Origin: Terriglobia bacterium | GTDB taxonomy: Bacteria > Acidobacteriota > Terriglobia > Bryobacterales > Bryobacteraceae | Assembly: GCA_020073365.1 (NCBI GenBank) | Contig: JAIQFL010000062.1 | Coordinates: forward strand, 1 to 41,798 | Length of the DNA: 41,798 nucleotides | Reading direction: 5' to 3' | Shown here: positions 1-8,865 of the stretch, piece after piece | How the letters are laid out: every line of letters begins with the position of its first letter | How positions within the stretch are numbered: position 1 is the first letter of the stretch | Translations under genes and position numbers: made by a program | Notes under the pieces: generated by a model | What the model was told of the DNA's origin: nothing | Databases searched by the model: none | Seen by the model: the letters and a program-made list of their open reading frames with translations, nothing else

Positions 1-28
1 AATCGAGCACATGCTCCAGTCTCACCAT
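1..28 (-). CDS. Possible start of a gene leaving the left edge
   Basis: An ATG on the minus strand at 28 opens a frame (M-V-R-L-E-H-V-L-D) that stays open to the window edge. It lies 87 bases downstream of the STAS gene on the same strand. Nine residues are too few to name a family. A serine-kinase or phosphatase partner of the STAS protein would be a natural neighbour, but nothing visible shows this. Confidence 0.2.
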
Positions 29-115
29 GACCACATTGTACTCGCCCGCACCCCTCCCGAACGGCGCCGTTGCCTGCGGAGTATTCGTGCTCCGCGAGAT
101 CGAGGTCGCAGGGCC

Positions 116-466
116 CTATATAGGCATCGTCTGCTCGGCGTCGGCGACCGTTGGATATCGCGTGAAGACGTCCTCAATCTTGCACGTGCGAAACAGGTTC
201 CAGATCCGATCGTTCAGGCCTGCAAGAAGCAGGCGCCTGCAATTTCGTTCGAACGACACGTACGCGCCAATCAGAACGCCGAGTCCGCTGGAGTCCACGT
301 AACGGACCCGGCTCATATCGACCACCAGCGTAGCGAAGTCGTTCTTGCGAACGTAGTCGCGGAATTGAAAAGCCGTCTCGGCATTCAAAACCCCCTCAAG
401 GACCATGACCTTCTCGTCCGGGCGCGTACCGTCGAGGATCTGCAGCGTGAGTTTGTCGTCCGCCAT
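116..466 (-). CDS. STAS-domain anti-sigma factor antagonist-like protein
   Basis: A protein of about 116 aa that is a single STAS domain, the fold of SpoIIAA/RsbV anti-anti-sigma factors. The diagnostic stretch V-D-M-S-R-V-R-Y-V-D-S-S-G-L-G lies near residues 49-63, and the first Ser of D-S-S-G (Ser59) is the usual phosphorylation site. The ATG at 466 gives the usual short N-terminus. GTG/ATG codons at 496/493 in the same frame would add ten residues that do not resemble the family, and no clear ribosome binding site settles the choice. In the family, the unphosphorylated protein binds a serine-kinase anti-sigma factor and frees a sigma factor or other partner. No kinase or phosphatase is visible in the window, so the target is unknown. 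It is probably cytoplasmic. Confidence 0.85.
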   Translation of the reverse strand: MADDKLTLQILDGTRPDEKVMVLEGVLNAETAFQFRDYVRKNDFATLVVDMSRVRYVDSSGLGVLIGAYVSFERNCRRLLLAGLNDRIWNLFRTCKIEDVFTRYPTVADAEQTMPI

Positions 467-615
467 AACAGCGTGGAGTGTATCACGATACATCACGATG
501 CGTGGGTGACCTCATGACCGCGAAGACTGGGTAGTGCACCGCCCGGTCGTCGCGGTGAAAGACTCTCCCCTATATAAGACTCTCCTCTGGCTCCGCATAT
601 CGGGACTCCTCGGGG

Positions 616-1215
616 TCATCGGTCCCGCAGGAATCGCCGGTATGATCCATCGTTGTAGGTGCTCCAGGGAGCGAAACCTCTTTCCTGGTAGAGTTGGTAC
701 GCAAAGTCGATGTTGGCTCGGCAATCCAACAAATCCCGCAGATTCACGCCGGCTCGCTTCAGGTGCACCGTATTGATCTGGAAGTAGCCCCAATCCAGCG
801 TTCCGTCGGAATTGTAGTGGTAGATCTCACAGGAGCCCCGTGGGTTCTCGGCCCGTTGGATGGCCAGGCCCACACGACAAGCCGGGCCGAATTTGTTGCA
901 GGCATATTGCTGGTAAGCCGTCAGACGATGACCGAATTGATCGGCCTGGGCCTCGGCCGCGTCCTCGCTGGGAGTTCTGACCGCGATAACCAGCGGCCAT
1001 TGAAGATGAATCCGCACGGGTGACTGAAGGCCAAACGTGTACCGCTCCCGCAGTGCGACGGCTGCGAACGTTCCTATCGCCACAGCGAGGAGTACGAAAC
1101 CACGAAGGGCCGTGGACGCTGACCTCCTGAACGAACCGCGCCGCTTACCGGTAGATCGCTTTGAAGAATTCCGGGGTGCCGATCTGTGGGGAGTGCTCAC
1201 GTGGTTGCGCCGCAA
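616..1215 (-). CDS. Membrane-anchored lysozyme-like (transglycosylase-type) protein
   Basis: A 199-aa protein with a very basic N-terminus (about 38 residues), one hydrophobic segment (about 39-54), and a C-terminal lysozyme-fold domain from about residue 100. The domain carries A-I-Q-R-A-E-N-P with the likely catalytic Glu, then the substrate-cleft pattern D-W-G-Y-F-Q-I-N and a final A-P-W-S-T-Y-N-D-G motif. These match the SLT/lysozyme-like superfamily that cleaves peptidoglycan glycan strands. The topology predicts an inner-membrane protein with a periplasmic catalytic domain. The listed start is TTG (1215); a GTG at 1200 is equally possible. It is separated from its neighbours by 119-150+ bases and is probably monocistronic. 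Whether it is a remodelling enzyme or a specialised secretion-linked muramidase cannot be told from sequence. Confidence 0.75.
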   Translation of the reverse strand: MRRNHVSTPHRSAPRNSSKRSTGKRRGSFRRSASTALRGFVLLAVAIGTFAAVALRERYTFGLQSPVRIHLQWPLVIAVRTPSEDAAEAQADQFGHRLTAYQQYACNKFGPACRVGLAIQRAENPRGSCEIYHYNSDGTLDWGYFQINTVHLKRAGVNLRDLLDCRANIDFAYQLYQERGFAPWSTYNDGSYRRFLRDR

Positions 1216-1482
1216 GGTGCTGAGAATCGAGGAACTGCTCCCAGTTTAGAGAAGACCAGGCGAAGCAGTTCTCCGTCCAGGTTACAACAGCCTTGCCGTG
1301 CCACCAAGGCGACCGATTCTCGGACTGCTCCGCCGAAGTGGTTTGCCAAACAGGCCCGCGCGATGATGTGCCGGGACCAGTCGGTCCAGTTCGGCTCTGC
1401 TCACTTCCAAGTCCGGGTGCGCCCTGCCGAGGTCACATCTTTTGCCAGGGAGTGCCGCGTTGGCTAAGCGCTCTTGAACCGA

Positions 1483-2859
1483 CTACTGTTTGATCGGCTG
1501 AGGGTATGCTCCGGCCGGCATGGACGGATTCACGGCTCGCGCTTTCGCCTCCGCGAACGCCTGGCGCACTTGTTCCGGGAAGTCCTTAATCATGCCACCG
1601 ATCTTCGCCTGGATTTGTTCGACGACTTCTTGATTCCCGGGTGCGACATCGTAACTCTCATCCGGATCGCTCGCCAGGTTGTAGAGCTCCGGCTTGGGCA
1701 GCAAATAGCTGCGGCGCCCTCCCGACGGCGCCGGAGTGTAAGCGGCCGTGTTGTGCCGCGCGATATGCAGCTTCCAGTCCATCCACCGCGCGCACTGAAG
1801 GTCCCAATTGTCGAAATAGAGAAGCGGTTGCCGATCGATGTATTGTCGATCCCCATGGAGCAGCGGCCAGATGTCGATGCCGTCGAGCGGCTTGGGCGGC
1901 ATTGTGCCGCCGCACAATCTCGTGACGGTCGGGAAGACATCCATCATCGAAGCCAGAGCGTTCGATACGCGGCCCGTGGGAATCGTGCCGGTCCATCGTG
2001 CAATGAAAGGTTCCCGCACGCCTCCTTCATAGGTCGTGTTCTTCCGGCCGCGGAGTTTGCCCGGGCTTCCCTGGTACCACGGACCGTTGTCGCTGGAGAA
2101 CATGACGAGCGTATTCCGGTCGAGTCCACTTTGCTTCAACGAATGCAGAACCTCGCCCACGCTCCAGTCAATCTCCTGTACTACGTCGCCGTACAAGCCT
2201 TCCTTCGATTTGCCACGGAAGCGTTGTGACACCGCCAGCGGAATATGGGGGAACGTGTGGGGCATGTAGAGAAAGAACGGCGATCCCTTCGATTCCGCGA
2301 TGAATCTCCTCGCCTGCTCCGTGTAGCGCTGGGTGAGTGTCTCAAGATTAGCGGTCTCCTCGATGACTTCGGTGTTGTGCATCAACACCCTGGGATTCAT
2401 ATCGTTGCTGTAGGGAATACCAAAATACTCGTCAAAGCCCCGGCTTGTCGGCAGGTATTGGACGGGACGCCCCAAGTGCCACTTCCCGATACAAAACGTT
2501 CTGTAGCCGCGAGCCTTCAGCACATTCGCAATCGTGGTTTCGTCCAAATTGAGCCCGCCCTGATCCTCCGGCATGAGCACGCGGGGGACACTCACGCGGG
2601 TCGGATACCGGCCGGTCAGGAGCGCGGCACGCGACGGCGAACAGACCGGGTCTGCGGAACAGAAGTTCGTGAAGCGCACCCCCTCGGAGGCAAGGCGATC
2701 GAGGTTCGGCGTCTCAATTCTGGAACCGTAGCACCCGAGGTCACCGTAGCCCAGGTCATCACAGAGGATAAATACGATATTCGGAGGACGAGTTTCAACA
2801 CCCCACAACCGCGATCCTCCAACCGCCACCAACGAACCGAGAAAACCCCGCCGGGTCAT
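1483..2859 (-). CDS. Tat-exported type I sulfatase (arylsulfatase family)
   Basis: A 458-aa protein of the formylglycine-dependent sulfatase family (S1). The N-terminus T-R-R-G-F-L-G resembles a twin-arginine signal. The metal-binding D-D pair follows in N-I-V-F-I-L-C-D-D-L-G-Y-G-D. The signature V-C-S-P-S-R-A-A-L-L-T-G contains the Cys that an FGE/anaerobic maturase converts to formylglycine. Further family blocks are G-K-W-H-L-G, S-S-D-N-G-P near the middle (second metal-binding Asp/Asn), and a C-terminal L-Y-N-L-A-S-D-P-D-E-S block. Such enzymes hydrolyse sulfate esters on carbohydrates, usually in the periplasm. No maturation enzyme or other polysaccharide gene is adjacent. A GH78-type enzyme lies 22 kb away, too far to argue for a shared locus. 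The substrate cannot be inferred. Confidence 0.92.
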   Translation of the reverse strand: MTRRGFLGSLVAVGGSRLWGVETRPPNIVFILCDDLGYGDLGCYGSRIETPNLDRLASEGVRFTNFCSADPVCSPSRAALLTGRYPTRVSVPRVLMPEDQGGLNLDETTIANVLKARGYRTFCIGKWHLGRPVQYLPTSRGFDEYFGIPYSNDMNPRVLMHNTEVIEETANLETLTQRYTEQARRFIAESKGSPFFLYMPHTFPHIPLAVSQRFRGKSKEGLYGDVVQEIDWSVGEVLHSLKQSGLDRNTLVMFSSDNGPWYQGSPGKLRGRKNTTYEGGVREPFIARWTGTIPTGRVSNALASMMDVFPTVTRLCGGTMPPKPLDGIDIWPLLHGDRQYIDRQPLLYFDNWDLQCARWMDWKLHIARHNTAAYTPAPSGGRRSYLLPKPELYNLASDPDESYDVAPGNQEVVEQIQAKIGGMIKDFPEQVRQAFAEAKARAVNPSMPAGAYPQPIKQ

Positions 2860-2899
2860 TTCATTGCCTCAAACTGATGCCAATTCCAGCGCAACCAGT

Positions 2900-3100
2900 C
2901 TACAACGAACGGGAGGATGAGGAAAAGTGAGTGGTGGCAGGTGAGGCGGGAAGGCAGAGTTGGTCCGGGTAGCGCTGGTCCGGCTGATGCTCCCGTAGGA
3001 ATATGTTGAAGACTATCGTGGTGGCGACGTCGGTAACAGCAGCGACGATCGCAGGCAGAAAGACAAAGACCTGGCCCAACACTTCGTCTCTCCTGACCAA
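2900..3100 (-). other. Possible membrane-protein remnant downstream of lutC
   Basis: A minus-strand frame between the lutC stop and the sulfatase start reads like a transmembrane stretch (V-F-V-F-L-P-A-I-V-A-A-V-T-D-V-A) flanked by charged residues. The same reading continues upstream of the first possible start (TTG at 3100) through G-G-I-A-G-L-Y-L-V-R-R-D-E. No ribosome binding site or clear start is visible and the C-terminus is low complexity. It could be the tail of a decayed membrane protein, or chance. Nothing else is evident in this 290-base gap. Confidence 0.2.
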
Positions 3101-3149
3101 GTATAGTCCCGCGATGCCGCCGCTGATATCCTCACCTGAGTCGACCCGT

Positions 3150-3773
3150 CTACACCACTACTATGGTGAGCTGCCCCGGGCCGTGCACGCCGCGCACCAG
3201 GATCTGTTCGATATCGGCGGTGCGGCTGGGACCCGTGATCAGTACCATCGAACTCGTCTGGGAGGCGGGGTCCGGGAGAATTGAGAACAGCTCATCGAGG
3301 CCGCTCAGTATCCGCTCTCGCGGCAACACCGCGATGTGCGCCGGCGGCAGCAGCGAAATCATGCGGGCCTCCTGCGGACTGGAGAGCATCACCAGCGTGC
3401 CGGTGTCGGCGAGCGCATAGTCGGCGCTGGTGATCCCGATGTCGCACGAAGCGCACAGGTCGCGCAGTTCGGCGCGATCGGTGATGCCGGAGCGCACACC
3501 CGGCAGGCTCGTGATTCCGCAATCCGCCAGATAGGGCGCATTCGACGCGACCGCGGTTTTCCCTGCGATGGCTGCCGCCACGTACCCGCATGGATCGGTG
3601 CTGCGGCACGCTTTCCCGGCAAGCACCTCCACACACGCCAGCATCGAGCGAATCCGGGTCTCCAGGTCTACCTCGGGGACGCGGATGCGCACCGGCGGCG
3701 GGTCGGCCGCCTGCTGTCCGGCGCTTCGGCCGATGGCCGTGCGGACCCGGTGCAGGATATTGTCGCGTGACAT
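3150..3773 (-). CDS. lutC: LutC-type LUD-domain protein (lactate oxidation)
   Basis: A protein of about 207 aa consisting of one LUD domain, the third component of the LutABC L-lactate oxidation system. Recognisable blocks include G-I-T-S-A-D-Y-A-L-A-D-T-G-T-L-V and a final L-I-T-G-P-S-R-T-A-D-I-E-Q, the usual LutC C-terminal signature. The chosen ATG at 3773 overlaps the lutB stop as TGATG, with GGAGAG seven bases upstream, which points to translational coupling. A GTG at 3788 would add five residues. It is the last gene of lutA-lutB-lutC. In other bacteria the complex converts L-lactate to pyruvate and passes electrons on, presumably to quinone. Cytoplasmic. Confidence 0.92.
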   Translation of the reverse strand: MSRDNILHRVRTAIGRSAGQQAADPPPVRIRVPEVDLETRIRSMLACVEVLAGKACRSTDPCGYVAAAIAGKTAVASNAPYLADCGITSLPGVRSGITDRAELRDLCASCDIGITSADYALADTGTLVMLSSPQEARMISLLPPAHIAVLPRERILSGLDELFSILPDPASQTSSMVLITGPSRTADIEQILVRGVHGPGQLTIVVV

Positions 3774-5191
3774 CAGCGTTCTCTCCACAATTGCCGGAAG
3801 CTCCTAGCTGGGGGCGGCGGCAAATCGCGCTGGCTCAGCCACGCCTTCACGGGCGCGACGTTCAGGGGCGCCGGAACGCTGCGGATCCACGCGCCGTCAC
3901 CCGGCGGCGCCATCGCCGCGGCGATCCGCCCCGCCATCTCGTACAGCCGCGGATGTGTCATCAACCAGGCGAAAGCGCGGAAGGCCAGCTTCTCAAGCCG
4001 GTTCTGCTTCTCACGCGTCTCGCTCTTCTTGACCTCTGACCGCAGTTCCAGCAGGATCTTGGGAATATCGATCTTGACCGGGCAGACTTCGCCGCAGGCG
4101 CCGCACAGGCTGGAGGCGAACGGCAACCCGGGCTCATGCGCCACCCCCATGAACTGCGGCGTGATGATGGCGCCGATGGGCCCCGAGTAGACCCACGGGA
4201 AGCTGTGCCCGCCAATCTTGCGATACACCGGGCAGGTGTTCAAACAGGCTCCGCAGCGGATGCAGTAGAGCGACTCGCGCTTGGAGCGGTCGGGCAGCAA
4301 CTTGGTGCGGCCGTTATCCAGCAGCACCACGTAGAATTCGTCGGGGCCGTCGATTTCGCCGGGCCGCCGCGGTCCGCTCAGGAAAGACGTGTAGACCGAG
4401 AGCAGTTGCCCGGTGGCGCTGCGCGCCAGCAGTTTGAGGAACGTCACCACGTCCTGCGCGCGCGGGATCACCTTCTCGATTCCCGCGATGGCGATGTGGA
4501 TCTTGGGTGCGGAGGTGGTGAGCCGCGCATTGCCCTCGTTCTCCACGATCACCACGGCCCCCGAATCCGCCACCAGGAAATTCGCGCCGCTGATCCCGAT
4601 GTCCGCCGCCAGAAACTTCTCGCGCAGAACCCCGCGCGCGATGGCCGTCTGCTTCTCGATCACGATCTCGTTGGGGATCTTCAGGCGCCGCGTGAAAATC
4701 TCCGCCACATCGTAGCGGGTCTTGTGCAGCGCCGGCGCCACGATGTGGTACGGCCGCTCGTGCGCCAGTTGCAGGATGTACTCGCCCAGGTCCGTCTCCA
4801 CCGATTCCAGCCCGTGGTGTTCCAGGCGCTCGTTGAGATCGATCTCCTCGGTAGTCATGGATTTCGATTTCACGATCAGTTGCGCGCGCCGCTCCTTGGC
4901 CAGCGCGAGCACGAAATCCGCCACTTCCGTGCCGTCCTTGCAGTAGACCACCTTGCCGCCGTGCGCTTCCACGTTGCGTTCGAACTCTTCCAGATAGTGA
5001 TCCAGGTTTTCGATAGCGTGCTTCTTGATGGCGTTGGCCTGTGTGCGCAACTCCTGGTAGTCGGGCAGGACGCTGTCCGAAACGCTTTCGACGCGCTTTT
5101 CCTTAAGCCGCCCGGTGGCCGTGTAGATGGCCAGTTGGAGGTTGGCGTCGGCCAGCGTGGTGTGGATCTTCCGATCGAATTCGGCGGACAT
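3773..5191 (-). CDS. lutB: LutB-type LUD/iron-sulfur protein (lactate oxidation)
   Basis: A 472-aa protein with the LutB layout: an N-terminal LUD domain (about 60-280), then two cysteine clusters, C-I-R-C-G-A-C-L-N-T-C-P and C-G-A-C-G-E-V-C-P, that can bind two [4Fe-4S] centres. A helical C-terminal tail ends in R-S-F-R-Q-L-W-R-E-R. The frame is open further upstream, but that extension overlaps lutA in another frame and reads as arginine-rich nonsense. The ATG at 5191 (M-S-A-E-F-D-R-K), five bases after the lutA stop, is therefore taken. It should carry electrons between the LutA and LutC subunits. Length and motif order are normal for the family. Confidence 0.95.
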   Translation of the reverse strand: MSAEFDRKIHTTLADANLQLAIYTATGRLKEKRVESVSDSVLPDYQELRTQANAIKKHAIENLDHYLEEFERNVEAHGGKVVYCKDGTEVADFVLALAKERRAQLIVKSKSMTTEEIDLNERLEHHGLESVETDLGEYILQLAHERPYHIVAPALHKTRYDVAEIFTRRLKIPNEIVIEKQTAIARGVLREKFLAADIGISGANFLVADSGAVVIVENEGNARLTTSAPKIHIAIAGIEKVIPRAQDVVTFLKLLARSATGQLLSVYTSFLSGPRRPGEIDGPDEFYVVLLDNGRTKLLPDRSKRESLYCIRCGACLNTCPVYRKIGGHSFPWVYSGPIGAIITPQFMGVAHEPGLPFASSLCGACGEVCPVKIDIPKILLELRSEVKKSETREKQNRLEKLAFRAFAWLMTHPRLYEMAGRIAAAMAPPGDGAWIRSVPAPLNVAPVKAWLSQRDLPPPPARSFRQLWRER

Positions 5192-5196
5192 GGATT

Positions 5197-5922
5197 TTAC
5201 CGGCTCGCCAAAACCTCCGCCAGGTGCATGGTGCGCACATCCGATCCGGCTCGCGAGAGTGCGCCCTGAATCTGCATGAGACAACTGGGGTCCAGCGAGA
5301 CCACGGTGCGGGCGCCGGTGCCCAGGATGGCTTCGATCTTGGTGTTGGCCATGGCGCCGGAGAGCTCGGCGAACTTGACGGCGAAGGTGCCGCCAAAGCC
5401 GCAACACTCCTCGGCCGGTTTCATCTCGCGCAATTCCAGGCCGCGCACGTGGGCCAGCAGGCGGCGCGGCGCGTCCCTCACGCCCAACTCGCGCAAACCG
5501 TGGCACCCGTCATGGAACGTGACCACGTCTTCGAGATGCGCGCCTACATCTTCCACGCCCGCCACTTTGGTGAGGAAGGTGGAGAACTCAAAAACCCGCT
5601 TTTCCAGGGCGTGGACGCGCGCCAGCGTCGCGGGGTCTTTACAGAACAACTCGGCGAAATGGTGCACGACCATGGCCGTGCAGGATCCCGACGGAACTAC
5701 GATACACTCGCTGGATTCAAAGGTGTCGAGGAAATAACGGGCCACGATGCGGGCTTCGCCGCGGTAACCGCTGTTGAAGGCAGGCTGCCCGCAGCAGGTC
5801 TGGTCCTCTGGAAAATCTACCTGATAGCCTAGGCGCTCGATCACTCTGGCCATGGCCATGCCGACCTTGGGAAAGAGCTGGTCGACCATGCAGGTAACGA
5901 ATAAGGAAACCCGGTTACCCAT
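5197..5922 (-). CDS. lutA: LutA-type CCG-domain protein (lactate oxidation)
   Basis: A 241-aa protein with two CCG (cysteine-rich) domains, marked by C-C-G-Q-P-A-F-N-S-G in the first half and C-C-G-F-G-G-T-F-A-V-K-F in the second. These domains occur in LutA/GlcF/HdrB-type subunits and bind iron-sulfur clusters or contact the redox partner. The ATG at 5922 (M-G-N-R-V-S-L-F-V-T-C) gives the typical LutA start. The upstream extension to 5973 is not family-like. First gene of a three-gene operon with lutB and lutC. No GntR/LldR-type regulator or lactate permease is visible nearby, so regulation is unknown. A glycolate-oxidase iron-sulfur role is less likely because lutB and lutC follow. Confidence 0.93.
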   Translation of the reverse strand: MGNRVSLFVTCMVDQLFPKVGMAMARVIERLGYQVDFPEDQTCCGQPAFNSGYRGEARIVARYFLDTFESSECIVVPSGSCTAMVVHHFAELFCKDPATLARVHALEKRVFEFSTFLTKVAGVEDVGAHLEDVVTFHDGCHGLRELGVRDAPRRLLAHVRGLELREMKPAEECCGFGGTFAVKFAELSGAMANTKIEAILGTGARTVVSLDPSCLMQIQGALSRAGSDVRTMHLAEVLASR

Positions 5923-6007
5923 GCAAGAAGAGATTGTATCAGTTACGCACATCCCCTGCCGCCGGTAAACCAAAGCTCACATAGCGGCGATTTTCATGGG
6001 CCTGACT

Positions 6008-6268
6008 TCAGGGCTTGCCGTTGATGTTCGCCTTGGTGAGAAGCGCGATCAAATCCTGAAGCATCTTTTGGGTCACCTCCTGGGATGCCGTGAGCGAGGC
6101 GATATTCTTGTCGGTGGCCTCGATGTTTTTTTCGGTCCGCTCCAGGATGATCTGGATTGCCGCGATGCTGCGGTCGTGGGTGTCCAGGCGATTGCTCTGC
6201 AACTCCCGCATGGCCTTTTCGTGGCGGGCTTCCTCTTCGAGTTGCTTGATCTTCCAGTCGTAGTCCAT
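6008..6268 (-). CDS. Small coiled-coil protein of unknown function
   Basis: An 86-aa protein starting M-D-Y-D-W-K-I-K-Q-L-E-E-E and composed almost entirely of heptad-rich helix: charged N-terminal helix (about 1-25), D-T-H-D-R-S-I-A-A-I-Q-I-I-L-E near residues 29-43, then alternating K/N/I/L to the end. It has no signal peptide and no cysteine. The longer upstream frame to 6544 is antisense to the nucleoside hydrolase gene and is rejected. The gene diverges from the nucleoside hydrolase with only 58 bases between the two starts. Function unknown; oligomerisation or partner binding through the coiled coil is the only property that can be read. Confidence 0.6.
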   Translation of the reverse strand: MDYDWKIKQLEEEARHEKAMRELQSNRLDTHDRSIAAIQIILERTEKNIEATDKNIASLTASQEVTQKMLQDLIALLTKANINGKP

Positions 6269-6326
6269 TCTGCTTTTCAGTATATAGTCTATACAGGGCC
6301 GAAGCTTGCTTTGTACACCCGATTCG

Positions 6327-7355
6327 ATGCACCCGACCACACCGCCAACGCCGTTCGGGCGCCTTGCCGCAGTCCTCGCCGCGCTGCTCTTGGCATCCGC
6401 TCTCCGCGCGGCCCAGCCCGTGCGCCTGGTGTTCGATACCGATATCGGCAACGACGTGGACGACGCTCTGGCTTTGGCGATGATCCACGCTCTCGAATCT
6501 CGCGGCGAAGCCCAGTTGCGGGCCGTCACGGTAAGCAAAGACAACCGCTATGCGGCACCGTTCGTCGATCTCGTCAACACGTTTTACGGCCGCGGTGGCA
6601 TATCCATCGGGGTTGTGAAGAACGGGAAGACCCCCGAGGACAGCGACATGATCCGCGTGCCTTCCGAACGCAGAAACGCGCAGGGATCCTATGTCTACCC
6701 ACACCGTTTGACCGACGGCCGGAACGCCCCGGACGCCACATCGGTTCTTCGCCGCGTGCTTGCCGCGGAACCCGACGGCAGCGTCGTGATCGTGGTGGTG
6801 GGCTTCAGCACGAATCTCGCCCGGCTGCTGGCCTCCGGCCCGGACCAGTCCAGCCCCCTGCCCGGCGCGAAACTCGTGGCGGACAAGGTGCGTCTCCTCA
6901 GCGCCATGGCTGGTCAATTCCCTCGCGGACAGCCGGAATACAACGTGAAAACCGATATTCCGTCGGCGCGGAAGGTGTTTGAGGAATGGCCTTCGCCCAT
7001 CGTGTTCAGCGGCTTCGAGGTCGGCCAGGCGCTCTTGTTCCCCGCCGCGAGCATCGAGAGGGACTTTTCCTGGGTACCCGATCACCCCGTCGCCGAGGCC
7101 TACCGTTGCTACATGCGAATGCCCTACGACCGCCCAAGCTGGGATCTTACCGCGGTTCTTTACGCCGTGCGGCCCGAGCGCAACTACTTCACGCTTTCAG
7201 CCCCGGGCCGCGTGACCGTGGACGCCGAAGGGCAAACGCTTTTTAACTCCGCTCCCGACGGGAAACATCGGTTTCTCATTCTGGGAGAAGGGCAAACGGC
7301 GCGCACGCTGGAGGCTCTGATCCTGCTTGCCAGCCAGCCGCGAGCGCCGCAGTAA
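6327..7355 (+). CDS. Secreted inosine-uridine-type nucleoside hydrolase
   Basis: A 342-aa protein with an N-terminal signal peptide (hydrophobic L-A-A-V-L-A-A-L-L-L-A-S-A, cleavage near A-L-R-A-A) followed at once by V-F-D-T-D-I-G-N-D-V-D-D-A-L-A-L. This is the calcium-binding aspartate signature of the IU nucleoside hydrolase family. The family hydrolyses the N-glycosidic bond of ribonucleosides to a base and ribose. Export suggests nucleoside scavenging in the periplasm. The C-terminal block S-W-D-L-T-A-V-L-Y-A-V fits the family's second metal/active-site region. The ATG at 6327 is preferred over an upstream start at 6306 because it puts the basic n-region directly before the hydrophobic core. 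It stands alone, with no base-salvage genes beside it. Confidence 0.88.
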   Translation: MHPTTPPTPFGRLAAVLAALLLASALRAAQPVRLVFDTDIGNDVDDALALAMIHALESRGEAQLRAVTVSKDNRYAAPFVDLVNTFYGRGGISIGVVKNGKTPEDSDMIRVPSERRNAQGSYVYPHRLTDGRNAPDATSVLRRVLAAEPDGSVVIVVVGFSTNLARLLASGPDQSSPLPGAKLVADKVRLLSAMAGQFPRGQPEYNVKTDIPSARKVFEEWPSPIVFSGFEVGQALLFPAASIERDFSWVPDHPVAEAYRCYMRMPYDRPSWDLTAVLYAVRPERNYFTLSAPGRVTVDAEGQTLFNSAPDGKHRFLILGEGQTARTLEALILLASQPRAPQ

Positions 7356-7473
7356 CACCGCCGAAGCCGCGGCGCCCATCACGCCTCTTTCACCCATTCA
7401 CGCCCATAGCATATCGGGACCGAATCTGAGAAAATGAAGTAGCCTCCCCAAAAGATTGCAGGAAATCCTCGAA

Positions 7474-8649
7474 ATGCGCCGCGCAACCTCTCTTGTCTGC
7501 CTTCCGATCCTCGCTGTGGTCCTTGCGAGTTGCCAGTCCAGGACCGCCCGATCCGCCGGACCCGTGGACGCCGCCACGGGCGTCCCAGCCTCGTCCGTGT
7601 CGCCGGAACGCGCGGCCCAGAACCCCTTGCCCGGCATGCCGCCCGTGCTCGATCCCCATGACATCTACTCTGAAGATCGGCCCGGGCTGCTCAGTCCGGT
7701 AGTGCGCGATTTCGTTCCGCGCATCTATGTGCCCAATACCGAAAGCAATTCCGTGGATGTCATCGATCCCTCTACCATGAAAGTGGTCGACCACTTCAAG
7801 GTGGGCAGGCTGCCGCAGCACGTCACTCCTTCCTGGGACATGAAGACGCTGTGGGTGCTCAACGACAAAGGCAACAGCCTCACGCGCATCGATCCCAAGA
7901 CCGGCCGGAAGGGCCAGACCATTCCGGTGAAGGACCCTTACAACATGTACTACACGCCCGATGGGAAGTACGCCATCGTGGTAGCCGAACAGCGCGAGCG
8001 CCTGGAGTTCTACGCCGCCGCCACCATGAAACTGGTCAACGCCGTTTGGGTGCCCTGCAAGGGCGTGGACCACATGGACTTCTCGTCCAACGGGCGCTAC
8101 CTGATCGCCAGTTGCGAGTTCGGAGAGGCGGTCATCAAGTTCGACGTGGAACGTCAGAAGCTCATCGGCCGCCTGCCCGTCCATCCTGCCGGAATGCCGC
8201 AGGACGTCAAGCTCTCACCGGATGGAACCATCTTTTATGTAGCCGACATGCACGCGGACGGAGTCCACGTGATCGATGGCGAGGCACTCCAGCAGATCGG
8301 CTTCATCCCCACCGGAAAAGGCGCCCACGGGCTCTACGTCAGCCGCGACTCCAAGTGGCTGTATGTGTCCAACCGGGGTGAGGGCAGCATTTCGCTGATC
8401 GACCTGGCGACTCGCAAGGTGTCCACAAAATGGCAGCTACCCGCGCCTGCCAGCCCGGATATGGGTGGCGTTTCCACCGACGGCAAAGTGCTGTGGCTGG
8501 CAGGCCGCTTCAACTCTGAGGTCTACGCCATCAATACCGAGAACGGACAGCTCCTGGCACGGATCCCGGTAGGCCACGGCCCCCACGGGTTATGTGTCTA
8601 CCCGCAGCCCGGCCGCTATTCGTTGGGCCACACCGGCGTGTTTCGCTAG
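7474..8649 (+). CDS. YVTN-type beta-propeller lipoprotein
   Basis: A 391-aa protein with a lipoprotein signal (M-R-R-A-T-S-L-V-C-L-P-I-L-A-V-V-L-A-S-C, Cys20 as lipidation site) and a low-complexity linker. It is followed by repeated blades of the YVTN beta-propeller family, such as P-R-I-Y-V-P-N-T-E-S-N-S-V-D-V-I-D and Y-V-S-N-R-G-E-G-S-I-S-L-I-D. These blades recur about every 42-45 residues and suggest a six- to seven-bladed propeller. No catalytic or haem-binding motif is obvious, so binding or scaffolding in the envelope is more likely than an enzyme role. The ATG at 7474 places the lipobox correctly; a TTG at 7456 would add six residues. It precedes the redox cluster by 600 bases and need not belong to it. 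Confidence 0.82.
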   Translation: MRRATSLVCLPILAVVLASCQSRTARSAGPVDAATGVPASSVSPERAAQNPLPGMPPVLDPHDIYSEDRPGLLSPVVRDFVPRIYVPNTESNSVDVIDPSTMKVVDHFKVGRLPQHVTPSWDMKTLWVLNDKGNSLTRIDPKTGRKGQTIPVKDPYNMYYTPDGKYAIVVAEQRERLEFYAAATMKLVNAVWVPCKGVDHMDFSSNGRYLIASCEFGEAVIKFDVERQKLIGRLPVHPAGMPQDVKLSPDGTIFYVADMHADGVHVIDGEALQQIGFIPTGKGAHGLYVSRDSKWLYVSNRGEGSISLIDLATRKVSTKWQLPAPASPDMGGVSTDGKVLWLAGRFNSEVYAINTENGQLLARIPVGHGPHGLCVYPQPGRYSLGHTGVFR

Positions 8650-8865
8650 AGACGATCCCCACCCTTTCCGCGGAGCGGACTTTCAGCCTGCCACGCCGGC
8701 CATTTCCGGTTTGCGGACCCGTTCCGAGCGTGCCGGTGGCGTGCCCGGCGTACGCAAAAATGCCCGCATGCATGCGGTCCGGCCCAGGGCACCCCTGCCT
8801 AAACCTAAACATAGGCAAGGATAGCTGAAATCTTCAGCACTCAGCGGGAATGTTGGTCGATAGTT

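Noticed and set aside
5192..5506. N-terminal extension of lutB
   Set aside because: It overlaps lutA in another frame, is arginine-rich, and the ATG at 5191 gives the normal LutB start just after the lutA stop.
8764..8777. Perfect 14-bp palindrome CCGCATGCATGCGG
   Set aside because: A single short palindrome with no second copy and no clear relation to a promoter; not enough to call an operator.
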